Below the pieces are notes generated by a model. It did not search any database. It saw nothing but the letters and a program-made list of their open reading frames with translations, and had not been told where the DNA came from. Both the position numbers and the translations under genes were made by a program. Below are positions 1-8,979 of a stretch of DNA of 16,080 nt, one piece after another (positions within the stretch are counted from its first letter, which is position 1; every line of letters starts with the position of its first letter). This DNA is from CAZEVY01 sp964515555. Lineage in GTDB: Bacteria > Acidobacteriota > Terriglobia > Bryobacterales > Bryobacteraceae. The stretch is from positions 1 to 16,080 of the forward strand of contig CAZEVY010000115.1 of NCBI GenBank assembly GCA_964515555.1, read 5' to 3'.

Positions 1-2062
1 GCTGGTTGGCGAACGCCTCCGCCTTGAGGATGTTCATCCCGAAGCTCGAAAGCGCCCCGGCGAACGACGCGAACAGGAAAAGGCGATCCTTGGCCAGGAT
101 GGTCGCCTGATAGCCTCCCTCCACCTTGCGCAGCTCCAGCGCGACGCCCCCGGCCCGCCGCTCGCGATCGAGCGCCAGGTGCGCGGCGACCTCGGCCTCG
201 CTGTGCGTTCGCAGATAGCGCGTTGGAAAGCCCTTGAGAAACGCCTCGCGGTCGGGCGACCCGCCGCCCGAGGAGGCGATGCGCTCCGAGGCCAGCTCGC
301 GCGTCAGCTCCTCGAACGTCGTCAGGTAGACGCGCCACAACTGCTCCATGCGCCAGGGCGAGAGCGCCGTCGGATTCACGGCGCTGATGTCGGCGTAGGT
401 CAGCAGCACCAGGTACCGCAGCGCCTCCAGCGTGCCGACGCGGGCCGCCAGCTCGCGCGCCGTCTCCGGGTCGTCCAGGTCGCGGCCGGTCATGGCCGCC
501 GAGAGATCCAGGTGATGCTCGATGAGGAACCGCACCAGTTGGCGGCCCGCCTCCGGCATCCCGATGCGCTCCAGCGCTCCCGCGGCCAGCTCAGCCGACC
601 GCGCCGAGTGACTGCCCTCGTGGCCGCCGCCCTTGCCGGTGTCGTGCAACAGCAGTGCCACGCCGAGCAGCGCCGGCTCCTCCACTTCGGCCATCAGCGC
701 CGCATAGCGCTTCCGGGTCCCGTCCTCGGCGCCGCGTAGATCGCCCAGGTTCTCGATGGCCACCAGCGTGTGCTCGTCCACCGTGTAGCGGTGGTAGAAA
801 TCGCGCACCACCAGGCACTCGATCGGCGCCCACTCCGGAAACACAATCCGCAGGAAGCCGCTCTCGTGCATCACCCGCAGGGCCAGCGCGGCGTGCGGCA
901 GAGCCAGCATCTCGCGCAGCGGCGGCCACAGGGGCTGCGGCCGGGAGAAATGCGCGGTCAGCGCCGGCATGTATTCGGCCAGACGCCGCTCGGCGTCGGC
1001 CGAGGGACGCACGCCGTGCCGCGCGACAAACTGGAACAGCCGCAACGCCAGGTCGGGTTCCTGCTCCAGCCGGTTCGGCGCCTTGAAGAAGATGCGGTCG
1101 CGCGAGACCGTGAAGTCGGAATTCGAGAGCCGCGAACGCCAGTCGCGGAAACCGGCCAGCAGCGAGCTGCCCTGGCTCTCGTGCGCGTCCAGAGCGCGCA
1201 ACGCCACCCGGTGGATCGCGCGGACGTAGCGGAAGTACCGCTGCATCCAGCCGGCCGGGGTGCCGGCCGGTTCTCCCAGCCCCGCTTCGGCCAGCTCCTC
1301 CTGGGCGTCGAAGCCCAGGACGTTGTGGTCGCGCCCGGCGCGATAGTGCAGAAAGCAACGCACCGAATGCAGAAACTCGCGGGCCGGCTCCAGTTCCGCG
1401 GACCAGTGCGGCGCGGCGCCGTCGCCGCGCAGCTTGTCGAGCCAGCCGATGAGGTGCAGGTCGCGGATACCGCCGGGCGTCTCCTTGATGTTCGGCTCCA
1501 GGTGATAGATGGTGTCGTGGAACCCGGCGTGGCGCGAGCGCGCCAGCCGGCACAGGTGCCGCGCCAGGGTGCGCTGCTCGGCGCGCAGGAACTTGGGCCA
1601 GCGCTCCTCCAGGCGGTCGTAGAGAGCCGCGTCGCCGCACAGCAGCCGGCGGTCGAGCAGGCTGATGCTCAGCTCGGTGTTGCCCTCGTGCAGCTCGCAG
1701 CACTCGCGCACGGTGCGGACCGAGTGGCTGATCCGCAGCCCGGCGTCCCACAGCGACTGCTGAAACGCGAGCAGCGCGTCGCGCAACGGCCGCGACGGGG
1801 AATCGGATTCCGTCAGCAGCAGCAGGTCGACGTCGGAGAACGGGAACAGGTCGCGGCGTCCGAACCCGCCGACGGCGAGTACCGCCTGCCCGGCGGAAAA
1901 CGACGGGGCGACGTGCGTCTGGTACGCCTCGCGGACGCGCGCGTCGACCAGCGCGGTCCGGCCCGCCAGGACGCCGGCGGCCGCTCCCGAGGAAAAGAAC
2001 GCCTCTCTCAGAGCTTCCGCCGGTTCCGCGGCTCTAGAGAGCGGATTCTCCGCGATCGTCAT
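1..2062 (-). CDS. glnD: PII uridylyltransferase / uridylyl-removing enzyme GlnD, 3' end outside window
   Basis: Bifunctional enzyme that uridylylates PII when glutamine is low and removes UMP when it is high. One open frame runs from ATG 2060-2062 to the left edge, giving 687 visible residues. Near the N-terminus GGFGRRDLFPFSDVDLLLL (residues 65-83) is the nucleotidyltransferase signature with catalytic SDVD. The HD hydrolase domain shows FYHRYTVDEHT (H431) and LLLHDTGKGGGHEGSHS (H473, D474). The last visible stretch, about residues 650-687, reads AKDRLFLFASFAGALSSFG, the start of the first ACT (glutamine-sensing) domain. Family members are about 860-940 residues, so most of the ACT region is missing only because the window ends. 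The start overlaps the end of glnB by 29 nt, so translation is probably coupled to its own substrate protein. A GGAGG lies about 15 nt upstream, farther than usual. Confidence 0.95.
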   Translation of the reverse strand, partial: MTIAENPLSRAAEPAEALREAFFSSGAAAGVLAGRTALVDARVREAYQTHVAPSFSAGQAVLAVGGFGRRDLFPFSDVDLLLLTESDSPSRPLRDALLAFQQSLWDAGLRISHSVRTVRECCELHEGNTELSISLLDRRLLCGDAALYDRLEERWPKFLRAEQRTLARHLCRLARSRHAGFHDTIYHLEPNIKETPGGIRDLHLIGWLDKLRGDGAAPHWSAELEPAREFLHSVRCFLHYRAGRDHNVLGFDAQEELAEAGLGEPAGTPAGWMQRYFRYVRAIHRVALRALDAHESQGSSLLAGFRDWRSRLSNSDFTVSRDRIFFKAPNRLEQEPDLALRLFQFVARHGVRPSADAERRLAEYMPALTAHFSRPQPLWPPLREMLALPHAALALRVMHESGFLRIVFPEWAPIECLVVRDFYHRYTVDEHTLVAIENLGDLRGAEDGTRKRYAALMAEVEEPALLGVALLLHDTGKGGGHEGSHSARSAELAAGALERIGMPEAGRQLVRFLIEHHLDLSAAMTGRDLDDPETARELAARVGTLEALRYLVLLTYADISAVNPTALSPWRMEQLWRVYLTTFEELTRELASERIASSGGGSPDREAFLKGFPTRYLRTHSEAEVAAHLALDRERRAGGVALELRKVEGGYQATILAKDRLFLFASFAGALSSFGMNILKAEAFANQ

Positions 2063-2372
2063 TCCGGATCCGGATGGCCTCCGCGACATCATAAACGAAA
2101 ATCTTGCCGTCGCCGATCTTGCCCGTGCGCGCCGAGGCGGCCAGCGTCTTCACCACCTCGTCGGCGCGGCTGGAGGGCACCACCAGCTCGAGTTTCACCT
2201 TGGGCAGCAGGTCGACGACGTACTCCTGTCCGCGGTAGACCTCCTTGTGGCCCTTCTGGCGGCCGTGGCCGCGCACCTCGCAGATCGTCATCCCGTCGAT
2301 GCCGATTCCCTTAAGGGCCTCCTTGACCTCTTCCAGCTTGAACGGCTGAACAATGGCTTCGATCTTTTTCAT
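2034..2372 (-). CDS. glnB: Nitrogen regulatory protein PII (GlnB/GlnK family)
   Basis: Small trimeric signal protein (112 residues, normal family length) that senses ATP/ADP and 2-oxoglutarate and controls AmtB and nitrogen enzymes. It starts MKKIEAIVQPFKLEEVKEAL. The T-loop YRGQEYVVDLLPK has Tyr51, the uridylylation site used by GlnD, and Q39, which contacts 2-oxoglutarate. The second PII signature TGKIGDGKIFV is near the C-terminus. The Shine-Dalgarno AGGAGAAGG lies just before ATG 2370-2372. It sits 31 nt after amtB and overlaps glnD. Its linkage to amtB would favour the name glnK in some schemes. Sequence alone does not separate GlnB from GlnK, but the intact Tyr51 and adjacent glnD argue that it is uridylylated. 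Confidence 0.97.
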   Translation of the reverse strand: MKKIEAIVQPFKLEEVKEALKGIGIDGMTICEVRGHGRQKGHKEVYRGQEYVVDLLPKVKLELVVPSSRADEVVKTLAASARTGKIGDGKIFVYDVAEAIRIRNDDRGESAL

Positions 2373-2403
2373 GATCCTTCTCCTGTGTCCCGGTCGACCC
2401 TGC

Positions 2404-3753
<1,350 letters not shown>

Positions 3754-3759
3754 GGTCAT

Positions 3760-3766
3760 CCTCCTC
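3760..3766 (-). promoter_or_regulatory. Strong ribosome binding site that sets the amtB start
   Basis: GAGGAGG on the minus strand followed by six bases and ATG at 3753. This ideal spacing decides between three nearby in-frame ATGs (3768, 3759, 3753) in favour of the last. Confidence 0.7.
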
Positions 3767-3970
3767 ATCTCACTTCGAGCATGGGAATCGTTACACGGAA
3801 TTGCGTGCCCCTTCATCATGCATCCGGGTTCCGCCCGGCACAAACTAAAGCTTTCTATTGGAGTTATTGAAATTTTCTATACCGCCGCCGCCTGCGCACC
3901 AAGCGTCTGCGTTCGCGGTATTCAGGCCCAGCCACAAAGATTTTCAATCGCCGGCATAAAAATTATCGTT

Positions 3971-3999
3971 TTGATCGGCGGCGCGATCCACCCTACAAT
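3971..3999 (+). promoter_or_regulatory. Sigma-70 type promoter for the porin gene
   Basis: -35 TTGATC (3971-3976) and -10 TACAAT (3994-3999) are separated by exactly 17 bp, matching consensus at 4/6 and 5/6 positions. Transcription would start near 4006, giving an untranslated leader of about 85 nt before ATG 4091. Confidence 0.55.
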
Positions 4000-4090
4000 C
4001 CGGCTTGGCCGCATAACGCGGCCAACGGGCCCGGCCCGCTCCGCATTCGCGCGCGGCCGGACCACCCGCACACTTCCCAGTGGAGGACGC

Positions 4091-5209
4091 ATGAACTCTG
4101 GCAGTCGCAAACGGATCGGGTTGGGGATGGGATGGCTTCTGGGCGCGGCGCTCGCGGCGGGACAGACCCCACCGGCCGAGGCGCCCAAGCCCGCCGACGC
4201 GCCGCAACCCTGGACGGCCGGAGGCATCACCTTCAGCGGATTGATCGACGGCTACTACAGCCTCAACTTCAATCATCCCGCCTCGGGGAACAACCAGTTG
4301 CGCAACTTCGACCTCAAGGCCAACCAGTTCAGCCTGAACATGGCCAAAGTCGTCCTCGAGCGCGCCGCCGACCCCGTGGGCTTCCGGCTCGACCTCGGCT
4401 TCGGACGCGCCTTCGATCTGATCCACAGCGGCGAACCCGGCGGGTCCGACTTCATTCGCCACGTCGAGCAGGCCTACGTCAGCCTGAAGCCGCCCAAGGC
4501 CAAGGGATTCCAGCTCGACTTTGGAAAGTTCGTCACCTCGGCCGGCGCCGAGGTCATCGAGACGCATTCCAACTGGAACTACTCGCGCTCGCTGCTGTTC
4601 GCCTATGCGATCCCTTACTACCACTTCGGCGCGCGCGCCACGATGCCGATGGGCAAGTACTTCACCGGCGGCGTGCAGCTCGTCAACGGCTGGAACAATG
4701 TCGAGGACAACAACTCGGGCAAGACCCTGGGAATCACCGGCGCGCTGGTGACGCCCAAGGTCTCCTGGTACAACAACTACTACACCGGGCCCGAGAAGAC
4801 CGGGACCAACGACGGCCTGCGGCACCTGTTCGACACCACCGTGCTGCTCACGCCGCATCCCAAGTTCAGCACCTACATAAACCTGGACGTCGGCGTCGAC
4901 AAGATCCGGGGCTCCAACGACAGCCCGGACTGGTTCGGCATCGCCTGGGCGGCCCGCTTCCAGGCCAACGACTGGTTCGCCGTGAGCCCGCGTTTTGAGT
5001 ACATGGACGACGGATTCTCGACGGCTCGGAAGCTCAAGGAATTCACCCTCACCGGCGAGTTCAAGATGAAGAAGGGCTTCGTCTCCCGCCTGGAGTATCG
5101 CCGGGACTGGGCCAACCTACCTTACTTCGACCGCGGCGGCAACACCGGCGTGTTCAAGAGCCAGACGACCCTGCTGGTCGGATTCATTGCCTACTTCGGC
5201 GGGATTTAA
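4091..5209 (+). CDS. Outer-membrane beta-barrel porin, BBP2/OmpL-like family
   Basis: Predicted outer-membrane channel of 372 residues. It has a Sec signal (MNSGSRKRIGLGMGWLLGAALAAG, cut near residue 24), a short Pro/Ala linker, then a barrel with alternating aromatic strands. Recognisable family stretches are FSGLIDGYYSLNFNHP, NQLRNFDLKANQFSLNMAKV, FGKFVTSAGAEVIETHSNWN, YSRSLLFAYAIPYYHFGARA and LVNGWNNVEDNNSGKTLG. These match the putative beta-barrel porin-2 family (Pfam BBP2). The C-terminus ends in aromatic/glycine residues (GFIAYFGGI), as outer-membrane barrels often do. ATG 4091 follows GGAGG with a 4-nt gap; the frame stays open upstream but has no start with a signal sequence. It is divergent from amtB, so I infer that it passes ammonium or small nitrogen compounds. 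The substrate is not shown by sequence. Confidence 0.87.
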   Translation: MNSGSRKRIGLGMGWLLGAALAAGQTPPAEAPKPADAPQPWTAGGITFSGLIDGYYSLNFNHPASGNNQLRNFDLKANQFSLNMAKVVLERAADPVGFRLDLGFGRAFDLIHSGEPGGSDFIRHVEQAYVSLKPPKAKGFQLDFGKFVTSAGAEVIETHSNWNYSRSLLFAYAIPYYHFGARATMPMGKYFTGGVQLVNGWNNVEDNNSGKTLGITGALVTPKVSWYNNYYTGPEKTGTNDGLRHLFDTTVLLTPHPKFSTYINLDVGVDKIRGSNDSPDWFGIAWAARFQANDWFAVSPRFEYMDDGFSTARKLKEFTLTGEFKMKKGFVSRLEYRRDWANLPYFDRGGNTGVFKSQTTLLVGFIAYFGGI

Positions 5210-5232
5210 GACGGAGCGGCCTCCTAAGTCGC

Positions 5233-5252
5233 GCGGGGCCTCCGGGTCCCGC
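5233..5252. terminator. GC-rich hairpin after the porin gene
   Basis: Stem GCGGGGCC / GGTCCCGC (8 bp including one G-T wobble) with a four-base TCCG loop, 24 nt after the porin stop. No T-run follows; instead TATAATC begins 1 bp later. It may stop porin transcripts or hinder polymerase at the kinase promoter, whose -35 zone it occupies. Confidence 0.35.
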
Positions 5253-5253
5253 C

Positions 5254-5259
5254 TATAAT
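5254..5259 (+). promoter_or_regulatory. Perfect -10 box immediately before the kinase start
   Basis: TATAAT matches the -10 consensus 6/6 and ends 6 bp before the GTG at 5266, where transcription would be expected to begin. No Shine-Dalgarno precedes the GTG. No clear -35 is seen because that position lies in the GC hairpin. The arrangement fits a leaderless mRNA. Confidence 0.5.
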
Positions 5260-5265
5260 CGCAAT

Positions 5266-7860
5266 GTGCCGCTGGAGCCGGGAACCAGATTCGGTCCATA
5301 CCAGATCGGCGCACCGCTAGGCGCCGGCGGAATGGGAGAGGTGTATCGGGCAACCGATACCCGCCTCGACCGCACCGTTGCGATCAAGGTCGTCACCGGC
5401 GACCGTCCCGAGTGGCGGCAACGATTCGAGCGCGAGGCGCGGGCCGTCTCGGCGCTGAACCACCCGCACATCTGCGCGCTCTACGACATCGGCGAGCACG
5501 GCGGCGTGTCCTTCCTGGTGATGGAGTACCTGGAGGGAGAGACGCTCGCGGCGCGAATCGGACGCGGGGTGGTGCCCGCCGACGTGACGCTGCAATACGC
5601 TGTCGAAATCGCCGAGGCGTTGGGCGCGGCGCATCAAAAGGGCATCACCCACCGCGATCTGAAGCCGGGCAACATCATGCTCACCAAGGGTGGCGTGAAG
5701 CTGCTCGACTTCGGGCTGGCCCGGTTCGACCTCGGCGCCGCGGATCTGCCCACAATGTCGGCGGAACTGACCCAGGAAGGCACGCTGGTCGGAACGCTGC
5801 CCTACATGGCGCCCGAACAACTCGAGGGAAGGCCCGTCGATTCCCGCACCGACATGTTCGCCTTCGGCGCGGTCCTCTACGAGATGATCGCCGGCCGCCG
5901 GGCCTTCGAAGGCAAGAGCGCGGCCAGTGTGATCGCCGCCATAATCGGGTCCGAGCCGCCACCATTGGCGGCGGCGGAATTGCCGAGCGGGCTGGCCGCG
6001 ATCGCCCGGACCTGCCTCGCGAAAGACCCCGATGCGCGATGGCAGAACGCCCGCGACCTCGCCCGCCAGTTGCGGGCGCTCGCCTCGCATGCGGCAGACG
6101 CCCCCGCGGCTCGCTCAACCCGATGCGTGTGGCGCGAATGGCTCGCGTGGGGACTGGCCGCCGCAGCGGTGCTGGTCGCGTTCGGATTGTGGTCCGGGCG
6201 GCCGCCCGCCGAACATCGCACGGCTTGGACATTCGTGGTATCCCCTCCGGAGGGGATGCGCGTTGGCTCGATCGCGGTATCGGAGGAGGGACACCTGGCC
6301 TTTGCCGGCATTCCCGGAGCCAAGGGCCCGATCTGGATCCGGTCGCGGGGTTCCCTGGCGGCCCGCCCGGTCGCGGGGACCGCCGGTGCAATCTACCCAT
6401 TTTGGTCGCCCGATAGCCGGTCTCTGGGATTCTTCGCCGATGGGAAACTCAAGAAGGTCGCGCTCGGCGGAACTGTCGTGACGTTGTGCGACGTAACGGA
6501 CCCGCGCGGCGGCAGCTGGAACCGGGACGGCGTAATCCTGTTCGTGCCGGGGTCGTCGGATGGCGTCTTCCGTGTTGGCGCGTCCGGCGGCACGCCTGCC
6601 CCGGTGACCCGCCTCGAAGTGTCGCGGGGCGAGAACTCCCATCGCTGGCCTCGTTTCCTGCCTGACGGCCGGCACTTTCTCATGTTCATCCGCAGTTCTG
6701 ATGGGGACAACCAAGGTCTGTACCTGGCCAGCCTCGATTCGACGGCGCGCAAGCGTCTGCTCGCGGCGGCATCCAGCGTCGAATTGGTCGGCGGGACACT
6801 GCTGTTCGTGCGCGACGGGACGTTGCTTTCGCAAAGGTTTGATTCCGACCGGCTCGTAATCTCGGGCGAGCCGGAAGTGGTCGCCGAGGGTGTGGGAATC
6901 GACGGCAATACGCGCGGATACTTCTCGACGTCTTCGGCCGGTGTTGTGGCGTGGATTACAGGGTCCAGCTGGACGTTCCAGTTCGTCTGGATGGACAGAA
7001 CGGGGAAACACCTGGGATCACTGGGGCCCTCCCTGGAGTGGGCCGGCGGTGGGCGGCTGTCGCCGGACGGGAAGCTGGTCGCCACGCAAGCTCTCGATCC
7101 TATCTCTCGCTCCGGAGACGTGTGGCTGCTGGACACGGCTCGCGGTCTGCCAGCGCGCTTCACCTCCCATCCCGCGTACGACTACCGCCCGATCTGGTCG
7201 CCCGATGGCGCTCGGATCGCCTTCACATCCAATCGCAACGGCACGCTGGATCTTTGGGTCAAGGCGGCGACAGGTTCGGCTCCCGAGAAGGAGTTGCTTC
7301 GCTCGCCAGCCCGTAAGGTGCCGCTGGACTGGTCCCCGACCGGACGGTTCATTCTCTTCAGCAGCAGAGAAACCGGCAGGTCGGTCGATCTTTGGCTGCT
7401 GCCCATGGCGGGCGATGGACGGCCCCAGCCTTTCCGGCAATCCGATTTCGACGAGGTCGACGGAGCTTTCTCGCCGGATGGTAAATGGGTGGCCTACGCA
7501 TCGGACGACTCGGGTCGTCTGGAGGTCTATGTCGAGGCATTCCCTTCAGGGTCTGGAGTGCGGCGGCGAGTGTCCCCAGATGGCGGCCGGAACCCGCACT
7601 GGCGGGGCGATGGGAGGGAGCTGTTCTACCGGACGATGGAGGGAGAACTCGTGGCTGTCGATGTCCAAAAGGGCGACGCCCTCGAATTCGGTGAGCCTCG
7701 GTCACTGTTCCGGATCGATTTGCCAGCAGGGTATTGGGAGCCCTACGACGTGACGGCTGATGCTACGCGTTTCCTCGTTCTCACGCCCGTTGAGAAGTCC
7801 GGCGCGTCGCCGGTCACCGTAGTTACCAATTGGACCGGAGGCTCACCGCGCGTCGACTGA
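5266..7860 (+). CDS. Transmembrane serine/threonine protein kinase with TolB/WD40-like beta-propeller
   Basis: 864-residue predicted inner-membrane signalling kinase. The N-terminal Hanks-type domain (about 10-270) is complete: Gly-rich loop LGAGGMGEVY (18-27), AIKVV with Lys41, Glu57, catalytic HRDLKPGN (129-136, Asp131), DFG (148-150) and APE (182-184). It is an RD kinase and looks active. A membrane helix spans about 291-309 (EWLAWGLAAAAVLVAFGLW). The rest, presumably periplasmic, carries repeated propeller blades: FWSPDSRSLGFF, RFLPDGRHFLMF, RLSPDGKLVAT, IWSPDGARIAFTSNRNG, DWSPTGRFILFSS and AFSPDGKWVAYASDDSG. This architecture is abundant in Acidobacteria. The start is GTG 5266; the ATG at 5264 is out of frame. 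It stands alone on the plus strand and converges with ald 6 bp away. Ligand and target proteins are unknown. Confidence 0.93.
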   Translation: MPLEPGTRFGPYQIGAPLGAGGMGEVYRATDTRLDRTVAIKVVTGDRPEWRQRFEREARAVSALNHPHICALYDIGEHGGVSFLVMEYLEGETLAARIGRGVVPADVTLQYAVEIAEALGAAHQKGITHRDLKPGNIMLTKGGVKLLDFGLARFDLGAADLPTMSAELTQEGTLVGTLPYMAPEQLEGRPVDSRTDMFAFGAVLYEMIAGRRAFEGKSAASVIAAIIGSEPPPLAAAELPSGLAAIARTCLAKDPDARWQNARDLARQLRALASHAADAPAARSTRCVWREWLAWGLAAAAVLVAFGLWSGRPPAEHRTAWTFVVSPPEGMRVGSIAVSEEGHLAFAGIPGAKGPIWIRSRGSLAARPVAGTAGAIYPFWSPDSRSLGFFADGKLKKVALGGTVVTLCDVTDPRGGSWNRDGVILFVPGSSDGVFRVGASGGTPAPVTRLEVSRGENSHRWPRFLPDGRHFLMFIRSSDGDNQGLYLASLDSTARKRLLAAASSVELVGGTLLFVRDGTLLSQRFDSDRLVISGEPEVVAEGVGIDGNTRGYFSTSSAGVVAWITGSSWTFQFVWMDRTGKHLGSLGPSLEWAGGGRLSPDGKLVATQALDPISRSGDVWLLDTARGLPARFTSHPAYDYRPIWSPDGARIAFTSNRNGTLDLWVKAATGSAPEKELLRSPARKVPLDWSPTGRFILFSSRETGRSVDLWLLPMAGDGRPQPFRQSDFDEVDGAFSPDGKWVAYASDDSGRLEVYVEAFPSGSGVRRRVSPDGGRNPHWRGDGRELFYRTMEGELVAVDVQKGDALEFGEPRSLFRIDLPAGYWEPYDVTADATRFLVLTPVEKSGASPVTVVTNWTGGSPRVD

Positions 7861-7866
7861 CGCCGG

Positions 7867-8979
7867 TCACAACACCGACGAAGCGGCACGCCACGGTCGC
7901 CCCTGAGACTCGGCGACCGCGGGATACGTGATGTGTCCGCCGCAGGTGTTCAGTCCCTGCCGGATGGCGGCGTTGCGCTCGCAGGCGGCCTTCAGTCCGC
8001 GCCCGGCGAGCTCCAGCAGATACGGCAGCGTGGCGTTGGTCAACGCCAGCGTCGATGTGTGCGGCACCGCCGCCGGCATGTTCGACACGCAGTAGTGCAG
8101 CACGCCGTCGACGTAGTAGACCGGGTCGGTGTGCGTGGTCGCGCGCGATGTCTCGAGACACCCGCCTTGATCGATCGCCACGTCCACTACCACCGCCCCG
8201 CGCTTCATCGACGAGATCATCTCGCGGCGCACCAGCTTGGGCGCCGACGCTCCGGGAATCAGCACGGCGCCGATCGCCAGGTCGGCCAGGCGCAGCGTCT
8301 CGGTGATGGTCCACACGTTCGACGCCAGGGTCACCACCTGGCCGTTGAAGATGTCGTCCAGCTCGCGCAGCCGGTTCAGGTTTCGGTCGATGATGGTCAC
8401 GTGCGCGCCCATGCCGTAGGCGACCTTGGCGGCGTTGTGCCCGACAATGCCGCCGCCGAGAATGACGACGTTGGCCGGCGCCACGCCCGGCACTCCCGCC
8501 AGCAATACACCGCGCCCGCCGTTGGGCGCTTCGAGATACTGCGCGCCGACCTGCACCGCCATCTTGCCCGCCACCTCGCTCATCGGCGTCAGCAGCGGCA
8601 GCGAGCCGTCGGCCTCGCGGATGGTCTCGTAGGCGACCGAAGCCACGCGCGCCTCCGTCAGCCGCGCGGTCAGCTCCGGCAGCGGCGCCAGATGCAGATA
8701 GGTGAACAGGATCAGATCGGGGCGGAGAAGATCGAACTCGGCCTCCTGCGGCTCCTTGACCTTGACGACCAGCTCGGCCCGATTCCACACCTCGGCCGCC
8801 GAGGCGAGCACGCTCGCCCCGGCGCGTTCGTACTCTTCGTCGGGGATGCTGGACCCGAGTCCCGCGCCGCCTTGCACCAGCACCTCGTGCCCGGCTTCGC
8901 GCAGCGCGGCGACGCCGCTCGGGACCAGGCCCACGCGCGCTTCGTGGTCCTTGACCTCTTTGGGGACGCCGACGATCAT
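7867..8979 (-). CDS. ald: Alanine dehydrogenase
   Basis: Catalyses NAD-dependent, reversible conversion of L-alanine to pyruvate and ammonium, in the cytoplasm. It is 370 residues, the normal family length. Known active-site residues are at their usual numbers: Arg15 (DHEARVGLVP), Lys75 (VKVKEP), His96 (YLHLA) and Asp270 (VAIDQGG). The Rossmann NAD site is VVILGGGIVGHNAAKVAYGM (171-190), followed by the acidic IIDRN. The C-terminal part LNTCGGHITYPAVAESQG is typical. ATG 8977-8979 overlaps the upstream gene's stop as ATGA, indicating translational coupling; no separate Shine-Dalgarno is clear. It could tie nitrogen status (ammonium uptake genes to the left) to carbon metabolism or supply alanine for cell wall, but that link is inference. 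Confidence 0.96.
   Translation of the reverse strand: MIVGVPKEVKDHEARVGLVPSGVAALREAGHEVLVQGGAGLGSSIPDEEYERAGASVLASAAEVWNRAELVVKVKEPQEAEFDLLRPDLILFTYLHLAPLPELTARLTEARVASVAYETIREADGSLPLLTPMSEVAGKMAVQVGAQYLEAPNGGRGVLLAGVPGVAPANVVILGGGIVGHNAAKVAYGMGAHVTIIDRNLNRLRELDDIFNGQVVTLASNVWTITETLRLADLAIGAVLIPGASAPKLVRREMISSMKRGAVVVDVAIDQGGCLETSRATTHTDPVYYVDGVLHYCVSNMPAAVPHTSTLALTNATLPYLLELAGRGLKAACERNAAIRQGLNTCGGHITYPAVAESQGRPWRAASSVL

Larger units (their letters stand above)
3754..4090. other. Divergent control region between amtB and the porin gene
   Basis: This 337-bp gap has no credible gene. It is clearly AT-richer than its flanks, mainly between about 3841 and 3975, as expected for promoters. It holds a good plus-strand sigma-70 promoter for the porin (3971-3999) and the amtB ribosome site. 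For amtB I found only weak -10-like boxes (for example TATAGA on the minus strand). There is also a sigma-54-like -24 half (GGGCACG, minus strand 3804-3810) without a matching -12 element. A small palindrome GAAATTTTC lies near 3869-3877 and could be an operator, but nothing proves it. Confidence 0.5.

Noticed and set aside
770..2314. Long plus-strand open frame opposite glnD
   Set aside because: Composition is Arg/Gln/His/Pro-rich with no domains, and it is antisense to glnD, whose motifs are clear. It is an artefact of high GC at third positions.
3797..3810. Sigma-54 promoter for amtB
   Set aside because: The -24 half (GGGCACG) is fair, but the -12 element is TTCC at the wrong spacing instead of TTGC, so it was not called.
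7850..7863. Small hairpin GCGTC-GACT-GACGC at the convergent ends of kinase and ald
   Set aside because: Five-base stem, overlaps the kinase stop, and no T-run; too weak to call a terminator.
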